From positions 1-36,771 of the IMG/VR virus record IMGVR_UViG_3300048839_000748: a stretch of 36,771 nt of DNA. One strand, 5' to 3'. This document shows positions 30,212 to 36,771 of the stretch, piece after piece (position 1 is the first letter of the stretch; each line of letters opens with the position of its first letter). The notes under the pieces are model-generated. The model saw nothing but the letters and a program-made list of their open reading frames with translations, did no database searches and had not been told where the DNA came from. The stretch comes from a virus. Position numbers and translations under genes: made by a program.

Positions 30212-31574
30212 GCTCCGAAATTACCAACTCGATCTGATCGAGGCTGTGCGTGACCAGATGAGGTCCGGCGTAAAGTCGGTGCTCATCCAATCGCCGACCG
30301 GAAGCGGAAAGACCGCGTTGACCGCTGCCATGCTCACGTCTGCCGTGTCGAAAGGAAAGGTCGCGTGGTTCGTCGTCCATCGGCGCGAACTCATAAAACA
30401 ATCCGCAGCGGCGTTCCAGAGTGCTGGTGCGCCGTTCGGCATCGCGTCGAACGGGTTCACGCTTGAGCCGGAGAAGCCAATCCAGATTTGCGGCGTGCAG
30501 TCGATTGTGGCCCGACGCGACAAGCTGCCGACTCCGAATCTCGTGGTGTGGGATGAGGCTCATCACTTGGCAGCCGGAACCTGGGCGCACATCCGGCAGA
30601 GCCTGCCGGACGCATACCACATCGGATTGACCGCGACGCCTGAACGCCTCGACGGTCGCGGATTGCGGCCATTTTTCGACCACATGGTTTGCGGGCCGTC
30701 CGTCCGATCATTGATCGATGACGGATATCTGGCTGACTTCAAATTGTTCATTCCGCCGTCGTCGATCTCTCTCGATGGCGTTCACACGCGAGGCGGAGAT
30801 TTCGCCAGGGACGAGCTTGAACGAATCGTCGATACTCCGGCGATCATCGGTGATGCCGTCGATCACTACCAGCGGCTCGCGTCAGGGATGCAGGCGATTG
30901 TTTTTTGCGTGTCAATTCCGCATTCGCGGAATGTCGCCGATGGTTTCATCGCGTCCGGCATTCCATCCGTGCATGTTGACGGCGAGACTCCGCACAAAGA
31001 ACGTGACGCGACGATGGCAGATTTTTCCAGAGGAAACATTCGGATTCTCTGCAACGTCGATCTGTTCGGTGAAGGCGTTGACGTGCCGTCAGTCGGTGCC
31101 GCCATCCTGATGAGGCCTACGCAATCGCTCGCGCTCCACCTCCAGCAGGTCGGGCGAGTGTTGAGGCCGTCGCCGGGGAAATCACACGCCATCATCATCG
31201 ACCACGTTGGGAACACGGAACGGCACGGATGGCCGGACGATCATCGATGGTGGTCGCTCGACGCGAAGAAGCGAAAACGAAACGCAGAAAAGGCGATGGG
31301 TGTAAAGTGCTGCAAAGCCTGCTTTGCGGCCATCCCCATGAATGCGATCACTTGCCCGCACTGCAAAACTCCAATCGAAAAAATGGTACGGGAAATAGAT
31401 GAGCTTGAGGGCGATCTGGTCGAAGCCGAACGATTGTTCAAAATCGAAAAAAAAAGAGAACAGGGAGCGTGCCGCACGATGGAAGAATTGGTATCACTGG
31501 GAAAGTCGCGCGGCTATAGAAACCCCGTCGGATGGGCGAAGCATGTTTTAGCGGCCAGACTGGTGGCGTCATGA
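30204..31574 (+). CDS. SF2 DEAD/DEAH helicase
   Basis: ATG 30204 is better than TTG 30189. Motif I is SPTGSGKT (Lys36), motif II DEAH (Asp117-His120), and motif III TATPERLDG. Motif V-like LFGEGVDVPSV and motif VI QQVGRVLRPSPGK are also present. A C-terminal CCKACF with CPHC forms a small zinc site. Phage SF2 helicases of this type unwind DNA for replication or repair. It is followed by a VRR-NUC nuclease and a primase, consistent with a replication role. Confidence 0.88.
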   Translation: MIKLRNYQLDLIEAVRDQMRSGVKSVLIQSPTGSGKTALTAAMLTSAVSKGKVAWFVVHRRELIKQSAAAFQSAGAPFGIASNGFTLEPEKPIQICGVQSIVARRDKLPTPNLVVWDEAHHLAAGTWAHIRQSLPDAYHIGLTATPERLDGRGLRPFFDHMVCGPSVRSLIDDGYLADFKLFIPPSSISLDGVHTRGGDFARDELERIVDTPAIIGDAVDHYQRLASGMQAIVFCVSIPHSRNVADGFIASGIPSVHVDGETPHKERDATMADFSRGNIRILCNVDLFGEGVDVPSVGAAILMRPTQSLALHLQQVGRVLRPSPGKSHAIIIDHVGNTERHGWPDDHRWWSLDAKKRKRNAEKAMGVKCCKACFAAIPMNAITCPHCKTPIEKMVREIDELEGDLVEAERLFKIEKKREQGACRTMEELVSLGKSRGYRNPVGWAKHVLAARLVAS

Positions 31575-31915
31575 GCAATCCTGAATCAATCATTCAGAAT
31601 GCAATCCGCATCGCGGCCAGCACAGCGGGCGCCCGCGTGTTCCGCAATCAGGTCGGATCGTACAGACTCGCTGATGGACGCTGGATCACCAGCGGGCTTT
31701 GCGTCGGAAGCTCCGATCTGATCGGGTGGACTGTGGTCAATGGTGTTGCCGTTTTCACCGCCATCGAGGTTAAGACCGTCAACGGGCGAACATCGAAGGA
31801 GCAGGACGCCTTCATTGCCGCCGTCGAAAGAGACGGAGGACTCGCCGCAGTCGTCCGCTCGCCGCAGGAAGTCCTTTTCGCAATCGAGACTTTCCGCAAA
31901 AAACACGAGGAGTAA
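31571..31915 (+). CDS. VRR-NUC domain nuclease (114 aa)
   Basis: The catalytic pattern Gly-Ser-Ser-Asp-Leu-Ile, then the AIEVKT strand with Glu and Lys, then a TSKEQDAFI helix, is that of stand-alone phage VRR-NUC proteins, which process branched DNA during replication. Start ATG 31571 overlaps the helicase stop; the upstream in-frame extension is helicase in another frame. Located in the replication operon. Confidence 0.82.
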   Translation: MSNPESIIQNAIRIAASTAGARVFRNQVGSYRLADGRWITSGLCVGSSDLIGWTVVNGVAVFTAIEVKTVNGRTSKEQDAFIAAVERDGGLAAVVRSPQEVLFAIETFRKKHEE

Positions 31916-31917
31916 AC

Positions 31918-34320
31918 GTGTTCAAGCAACTATCACGCGAACTGCTCTCGCAGTCACGGTCCCTGCTGCACCAATGGTTCCCTGAAGGCCGCGTGCAGGG
32001 CAAAGAGTTTGTTGTCGGCAGCATCCGAGGCGAAAAAGGATCGAGCCTGTCGATCAACATGGAAACCGGACAATGGGCCGACTTTGCCGGAACCGAAAAA
32101 GGCGGTGATCTAATCAGCCTGTATGCGGCGATTCACGGAACCTCACAGGCTCAGGCTGCCCGTGACCTTGGCGGTGTCGCTCTCGGAGGAAAAATAAAAA
32201 AGAAACGACCGTCACCGCCGGACAACGCGACGATACCATCCATGTCGCACGCAAAATGGGGCGATCCGTCGTCGGTCTGGACTTACCGAGAAAAAGACGG
32301 ACGGGTGATCGGGTACATCGCTCGTTACGATCCGCCAGGCGAACGAAAGCAAATCGTCCCGTGGACGTGGGATGATGAAAAAAAATGCTGGCGCGCGATG
32401 GCGTTCTGTTCTCCCAGGCCGCTCTACGGACTGGACCGGCTCGCCGCGATGTCCGGTGTACCGGGGCTGATCGTCGAGGGCGAGAAGGCCGCTGACGCCG
32501 CAGCGAAGATCGTGGGCGATCATTTCGCGGTCGTGACGTGGCCAGGCGGTGCGAAGGCCGTCGGCAAAGTAGATTGGTCTCCGCTGCACTTCCGCGCCAT
32601 CAACATCTGGCCGGACGCAGACAAACCGGGTGTCGAGGCCGCATCAGACATTGCCGCGGCACTGGCGGGAAACGTGCCGAGCATCCACATTCTGGACGTG
32701 TCCGGCCAGGACGACGGATGGGACGCAGCCGACGCACTGGCCGACGGCTGGACGTGGGACGAATTCTCTGCGTGGTCCGCACCGCGATGGCGAGCGTCCG
32801 CAAAATCCGGCGAGCGACCGGAGGTGCGATGCGGGTTCCGCGAGGACGAAGCAGTAGAGGCGGCAATCTCCGCGCTGGCGTCCGATCCTGACATTTTCTG
32901 CCGGTCGAATCGGCTGGTAAGAATCATCCGCGATCCAGGACGCCTGCCGTCAATCGGCGAGCTTCCGGTCGCAGACTTGCGTACTAGGCTTACGACCGTC
33001 GCTTCAATATTGAAATATGAGCCGGATCATGATGAGTGGGTCGCATCGCATCCGCCGCAATGGCTGGTGCAGGGCGTTCATGCTCGCGGATCATGGCCGC
33101 GTGTGCGCAGATTGACGGGAATATCAGACGTTCCCGTGTTGCGCGACGACGGGTCTGTCTGGCAGTCAGCAGGATTCGACGAGCGAACGGGGATTCTCTA
33201 CGAGCCTTTTTCCGCCATCGAGCCGATACCCGACGACGTTGATATTGACGACGCCAGCGATGCAATCGAATCGTTGAATGAGATCGTCTGCGACTTTCGA
33301 TTCGAGTCCGAATCGCACAAATCATCGTGGCTCGCCGCACTGTTGACACCGTTTGCCCGCCCTGCTTTCTCAGGCCCTTCACCGCTGTTTCTTTTTGACG
33401 CCAACGTGAGAGGCGCGGGAAAAGGGAAGCTCGCACAGGTTATCGGCCAGATTGTGATGGGACGCGAGCTTCCGACGCTTGGCTACTCGCACGACGACAG
33501 CGAGATGGATAAACGCATTACATCAGTCGCATTGAGCGGCGACCGGCTGGTTCTGCTGGACAACCTCTGCGGGCTGTTCGGCAACGCACCGCTGGATAGT
33601 GTGCTCACCTCGACGACGTGGGACGGTCGTATCCTCGGAAAAAACGAAAAGGTCTGCACTCCCATCAATACAGTGTGGCTCGCCACGGGGAACAACGTGC
33701 AGGTTGTCGCCGACACGATCCGCCGGATCATTCATTGCCGACTCGACGTGCTCGACGAGCATCCCGAAAACCGCCGAGGGTTCCGCCATCCAAGGCTGGA
33801 ACAATGGGTCGCATCGCAGCGTCCGCGATTCGTCCGAGACTGCCTCGTCATTCTCGCCGCGTACATTCGCGCTGGATCGCCGGGGAAAGACGAACTCAAG
33901 CCCATTGGAAGCTACGAAGGGTGGTCGTCGCTGGTGCGAGGCTCACTGGTGTGGGCGGGGATGGTTGACCCGGGAGAGTCGCACGACAGGTTTGCCGAGC
34001 ACTCTGACACGACGAATGAAATGCTGGAGATGCTCCTGAATGCGTGGGTTCCGCTTGACTGGCGTCGTCGAGGGTTCACCGCCAGTGAACTGTTGGCGGC
34101 GGCATACGGAGAAGGGAGCGGAAGCGACGAGGCGTCGGACATGCGGGACGCAATCGAACTGCTCACTGGATGCCCATCCGGCAAGCGACCATCGGCACGG
34201 CAGGTGGGAATGCGGCTAAAGGCAATCCGTCGGCGTGTTGTCGGTGGTCGAATGATCGATGTCTCGCCCGTCCGAAGCGGAGCAGGCGTGCGGTGGGTGG
34301 TTGCGACGGCGACCAACTGA
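31918..34320 (+). CDS. TOPRIM primase/helicase-like replication protein (800 aa)
   Basis: GTG 31918 has GAGGAG 7 nt upstream. Residues ~1-90 (ETGQWADFAGTEKGGDLISL) resemble the zinc-less or degenerate N-terminal binding domain of phage primases. The TOPRIM core has Glu187 in IVEGEKA, Asp233/Asp235 in WPDADKPG, then GWDAADALADG. The C-terminal part has a GAGKGK P-loop-like sequence (around residues 499-504), LSGDRLVLLDN, and TVWLATGNN as sensor-1-like. It is likely a D5/DUF927-like ring helicase, although the P-loop is unusual. It probably primes and unwinds at the phage origin. Confidence 0.78.
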   Translation: MFKQLSRELLSQSRSLLHQWFPEGRVQGKEFVVGSIRGEKGSSLSINMETGQWADFAGTEKGGDLISLYAAIHGTSQAQAARDLGGVALGGKIKKKRPSPPDNATIPSMSHAKWGDPSSVWTYREKDGRVIGYIARYDPPGERKQIVPWTWDDEKKCWRAMAFCSPRPLYGLDRLAAMSGVPGLIVEGEKAADAAAKIVGDHFAVVTWPGGAKAVGKVDWSPLHFRAINIWPDADKPGVEAASDIAAALAGNVPSIHILDVSGQDDGWDAADALADGWTWDEFSAWSAPRWRASAKSGERPEVRCGFREDEAVEAAISALASDPDIFCRSNRLVRIIRDPGRLPSIGELPVADLRTRLTTVASILKYEPDHDEWVASHPPQWLVQGVHARGSWPRVRRLTGISDVPVLRDDGSVWQSAGFDERTGILYEPFSAIEPIPDDVDIDDASDAIESLNEIVCDFRFESESHKSSWLAALLTPFARPAFSGPSPLFLFDANVRGAGKGKLAQVIGQIVMGRELPTLGYSHDDSEMDKRITSVALSGDRLVLLDNLCGLFGNAPLDSVLTSTTWDGRILGKNEKVCTPINTVWLATGNNVQVVADTIRRIIHCRLDVLDEHPENRRGFRHPRLEQWVASQRPRFVRDCLVILAAYIRAGSPGKDELKPIGSYEGWSSLVRGSLVWAGMVDPGESHDRFAEHSDTTNEMLEMLLNAWVPLDWRRRGFTASELLAAAYGEGSGSDEASDMRDAIELLTGCPSGKRPSARQVGMRLKAIRRRVVGGRMIDVSPVRSGAGVRWVVATATN

Positions 34321-34365
34321 GTAGCTGGCCCCCCGCACGCCGTTAGGCGGGCAGTGGACTTGGCC
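34321..34365. other. Short convergent gap
   Basis: 45 bp between two converging genes. CGCC-GTTA-GGCG at about 34338-34349 makes a small hairpin inside a GC-rich stretch, but no T-run follows, so it is at most a weak terminator. Confidence 0.3.
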
Positions 34366-36330
34366 TCATACCAGCACCTCCGCATCCAGCAGCACGCGGC
34401 TGGAGTCGCCCCGTTTGATGAACGGCACCGCCTCCACGACCACGATCCCCGCCTCGATGGGACACTCCACGTCATAGATTCCGCTGGCTGCTGGGATCGG
34501 AATCTTGTGCAGGATCGGCAGCGTGGCTTTGTCGCCCCACACCGTTGTCTCGTGGACGGTGATGTACCTCGTCTTGTCATCTCTGTACCAGACCACGAGC
34601 CGTAGCGTTCCGCCTTCGGCGAACTCGTAAAATATCCGGTTTCGAGGCTTGTTTTTCGTCCACGACAAGACCGCAGTCCGCACCGGCTGCACGATCCGCT
34701 TCTTTGGCCCGACTGTGAACGTGCGAGCGTCGCTCCCGAACCGGACGATATGCGGACCTTCGCTCCACTCTCGGTCGATTGTTTTTGTGTTGCGGACGAT
34801 CTGACCGTCCACTGCCCAGTCACCTGACACGTTGCCGACGATTGCGAGTTGCTCCCCGTCGTATAGCTTTGCGTAATACGAGCGGTCGATGATCGCCTTT
34901 GGTGCGGGGTCCGGCTTCTCCTGAATCTGGCCGGGGATGGGCCAGCCGACAAGGAACTGATCGTCGCCGATGTCGCCATGTACGATCAGCCACCCTCGCA
35001 CGATCTTGAGTCGCCGCAACCTCACCGGCGTTTTGTCGTCGCCGGTTAAGCCGGTGTCGATAACCTTATCACCGGGCCACATTCGCAGCACCATCGAGCC
35101 GCTCACCATCTTCGGCTCAACCACGATGCCGCCGACCATCTGGGTAGCTTCATTCATGTCCCATGCTGTGCCGGATAGATTCGTAGTCAACGTCACAGGC
35201 AGCGGCGTCACTGTCCCTCCATGCAGCAGGCTGGCTCCTACCGTGTTGTGCTTCGGGATGTAAACCACCGGCTCACCATCGAGGAAATCAAGGTACGCTG
35301 TGGCAACGATGCCGCTGTATTTCATGTCGCGGTCAAATATTTTCTCGCCATCCCTGACTCCGAAAACATGCAGATTCGTTGTGCCCGGCGTATAACCGAC
35401 CCAGTAGAACACGCCGTCGCGGAGCAGCATCGGTCGCGGAGCACCGTTGACGCCTGATCCGCCCATGCGAGAGTAAACGAACGTCTCGTCGCTGGTGTAG
35501 GTCCAGCTCCTGCTGCTGGTAAGCTTGATGCCTGTGCCCAGCCAGTCGCCTTGTCTGACCGCGAAGGTGAACTCAACGATATGGTCGCCCTCGATCTTGG
35601 CCCCGCCCCAATGCTTCATCCTTGTCTGGCCGTCCCATGCACGATGCCCTTGATCGAACGAGCGGGAAAACGCACCTGTAACCGGATCAACCTCGAACCA
35701 TCCGGCCTGATTGGAGCCGCTCACCAGTGCGGGATGCTGGACCGACTCGCCTCCAGGCGTAGAGCACGACCACGAGGCATGATCCCCGCCGTGGGCCGTC
35801 AGGATCGTGTCGCGGTCGATGCGGTGCAGAATAAAACCGCGATTAAGCGTCGCGTCCATCACCCCGCCGCTCTTGCTCATCCACTCTCCGCCATTCAGGT
35901 GTTGACTGGTGAACCGCCAGAGTTCTTCTCCGGTCGAGCAGTCAATCGCGGCGAACGTCGGGCGGAAGCCCCATCCGGTCTTGGCCTTGTCGGCAAGCTC
36001 CTCTTGTGCGGGATCGTCGCCCCGCACGATCACATAGAGAATGCCGCCGCTCTCGCTTACCTCATACGACCGGATCGGCTTCTTGACTTTGTACCCTTCG
36101 CTGTATGGTTTCAGACCAGTGATGCGCTTGGCCCATATTTTCGGTGTCTCCTGTGATGATGGTGTAATTTGAACGGACGATCCGGCTCCGATGGTGACAG
36201 AGCCGACGAAGCGAAAGCCGCCGCGAACCTCCACGGTGCCAAGCCCCGGCGAGACAACCAGTTCGCCGGTGAAGCCGTCGAGGGATGGACCGGAATAGAC
36301 GCCAGGGGATGAGATGGTATGAGTGGTCAT
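34366..36330 (-). CDS. Beta-propeller/PQQ-like repeat protein (654 aa)
   Basis: ATG 36330 is used because GGAG lies 9 nt upstream and it overlaps the repeat-gene TGA by ATGA. The longer N-terminus in this frame is only a shadow of the repeat gene. The sequence has AAIDCSTGEELWRFTSQ and WFEVDPVTGAFSRSF, which match PQQ-type propeller blades. Several Trp-rich beta repeats with DG turns precede a beta-sandwich C-terminus. Without an obvious signal peptide it is unlikely to be a secreted dehydrogenase. A virion adhesin or depolymerase-like tail protein is more plausible. It is co-transcribed with the leucine-rich-like repeat protein. Confidence 0.65.
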   Translation of the reverse strand: MTTHTISSPGVYSGPSLDGFTGELVVSPGLGTVEVRGGFRFVGSVTIGAGSSVQITPSSQETPKIWAKRITGLKPYSEGYKVKKPIRSYEVSESGGILYVIVRGDDPAQEELADKAKTGWGFRPTFAAIDCSTGEELWRFTSQHLNGGEWMSKSGGVMDATLNRGFILHRIDRDTILTAHGGDHASWSCSTPGGESVQHPALVSGSNQAGWFEVDPVTGAFSRSFDQGHRAWDGQTRMKHWGGAKIEGDHIVEFTFAVRQGDWLGTGIKLTSSRSWTYTSDETFVYSRMGGSGVNGAPRPMLLRDGVFYWVGYTPGTTNLHVFGVRDGEKIFDRDMKYSGIVATAYLDFLDGEPVVYIPKHNTVGASLLHGGTVTPLPVTLTTNLSGTAWDMNEATQMVGGIVVEPKMVSGSMVLRMWPGDKVIDTGLTGDDKTPVRLRRLKIVRGWLIVHGDIGDDQFLVGWPIPGQIQEKPDPAPKAIIDRSYYAKLYDGEQLAIVGNVSGDWAVDGQIVRNTKTIDREWSEGPHIVRFGSDARTFTVGPKKRIVQPVRTAVLSWTKNKPRNRIFYEFAEGGTLRLVVWYRDDKTRYITVHETTVWGDKATLPILHKIPIPAASGIYDVECPIEAGIVVVEAVPFIKRGDSSRVLLDAEVLV

Positions 36331-36771
36331 CGTGTTATCTCCGCTTTTGGAGCGTGGATTGCACCAAGTTTCGGGCAATCGCTCGCGTACACACATTCCG
36401 CATTCATCGCGTCGAGCGTGGTCAATGCCTCGCATCCGTTCGCGTCCACGTATTCTGCGTTCGGCACATCGAGCGTGGTCAGTGATGGGCAATCGCTAGC
36501 ATACACGGATTCCGCGTTCGGCGCGTCGATCGCGGCCAGCGACCGGCACCCGCTCACGTTCACGGATTCCGCGTTCGGCGCGTCGATCGCGGCCAGCGAA
36601 TCGCACCCGCCAGCGTGTACGTATTCTGCATTCGGCGCGGATAGCGTCGTCAGTGCCTCGCACCCGCGAGCGTCCACGTATTCTGCATTCGGTGCGGATA
36701 ACGTCGTCAGTGACGAGCACCCGCTAGCGTCCACGTATTTTGCGTTCGGCGCGTCGATCGCGGCCAGCGAC
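36327..36771 (-). CDS. Leucine-rich-like repeat protein, C-terminal part (continues from the left edge)
   Basis: The frame is open through the right edge and is the continuation of the gene at 1-570. It has about seven 19-residue units with Cys at the start and a conserved A-P-N-A core, and ends KAEITR. If the ends are joined the full protein has about ten units. Units alternate between T-T-L-S and A-A-I-D cores, suggesting a two-unit duplication history. It precedes and overlaps the propeller gene by ATGA. Confidence 0.8.
   Translation of the reverse strand, partial: SLAAIDAPNAKYVDASGCSSLTTLSAPNAEYVDARGCEALTTLSAPNAEYVHAGGCDSLAAIDAPNAESVNVSGCRSLAAIDAPNAESVYASDCPSLTTLDVPNAEYVDANGCEALTTLDAMNAECVYASDCPKLGAIHAPKAEITR
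36327..36771. repeat. 57-bp tandem repeats (coding), continuing at 1-213
   Basis: The nucleotide period is 57 bp (for example the same nine bases begin at 32 and 89). Units are nearly identical at the DNA level, including synonymous positions, so they are evolving by recent duplication or recombination. The terminal 52-bp repeat is part of this array. Confidence 0.85.
36720..36771. repeat. Right copy of 52-bp terminal direct repeat
   Basis: Identical to bases 1-52; see the left copy. Confidence 0.9.

Noticed and set aside
33912-34979. A 355-codon minus-strand frame across the end of the primase gene
   Set aside because: It crosses two real genes on both strands, is Ser/Arg-rich and has no motif.
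34366-36330. Secreted PQQ-dependent dehydrogenase
   Set aside because: No signal peptide and no complete set of propeller Trp-docking motifs or catalytic residues seen; the phage setting favours a structural role.
36327-36771. Possible CRISPR array because of short regular repeats
   Set aside because: The 57-bp repeats have no unique spacers and are in frame within a protein gene.

Overview
This window is best read as a near-complete genome of a tailed, siphovirus-like bacteriophage. It carries a terminase, a lambda-type portal, a prohead protease fused to a Mu gpT-like/HK97-fold capsid protein, head-tail connectors, a tail tube, a frameshifted tail-assembly chaperone pair, a tape-measure protein, and phage replication and recombination genes. 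No bacterial housekeeping gene is present. The host cannot be named from sequence. Several proteins resemble families I associate with planctomycete or other environmental phages, but that is only a loose inference. I see no integrase, no partition genes and no recognisable peptidoglycan hydrolase.

The first 52 bases are repeated exactly as the last 52. A minus-strand gene runs off the left edge and continues in frame at the right edge, so the molecule is probably circular or circularly permuted. The cut falls inside a 57-bp tandem repeat of that gene, so repeat collapse is also possible.

Layout. From 1 to 813 (minus) lie the N-terminal part of the leucine-rich-like repeat gene and two tiny coupled ORFs. 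From 814 to 1240 is an AT-rich non-coding region with ten copies of a 9-mer (GTGTAGATG), probably an origin or control region. From 1241 to 4713 (plus) is a putative lysis/host-contact block: coiled-coil protein, lipoprotein, alpha/beta hydrolase, membrane protein, LamG and Ig-like virion proteins. From 4794 to 13650 (plus) are packaging, head and connector genes. From 13647 to 16887 (plus) is a four-gene sugar-modification cassette: three glycosyltransferases and a radical-SAM-like protein. From 16970 to 22930 (plus) are tail genes. From 22905 to 27065 (minus) is a recombination operon with a Sak4-like ATPase, a possible ssDNA-binding partner and a Fe-S PD-(D/E)XK nuclease. From 29836 to 34320 (plus) is a replication operon: HTH regulator, SF2 helicase, VRR-NUC nuclease and TOPRIM primase/helicase. 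From 34366 to 36771 (minus) are a beta-propeller-like protein and the C-terminal part of the repeat gene.

The most notable structure is a pair of mobile elements with the same inverted ends (CGGAAGTATGTA) and perfect 8-bp target duplications. A 2,601-bp IS1595-family transposon at 27183-29783 carries a toxin-antitoxin-like pair with a PIN domain plus a short basic ORF. A 653-bp non-autonomous relative at 7553-8205 carries a tRNA-like gene with an abnormal anticodon loop, a possible small transcript, and a remnant of the same short ORF. One sits between the divergent recombination and replication operons, the other inside the head operon exactly at a stop codon.

Most genes overlap by ATGA or GTGA, so transcription units are long and translationally coupled.
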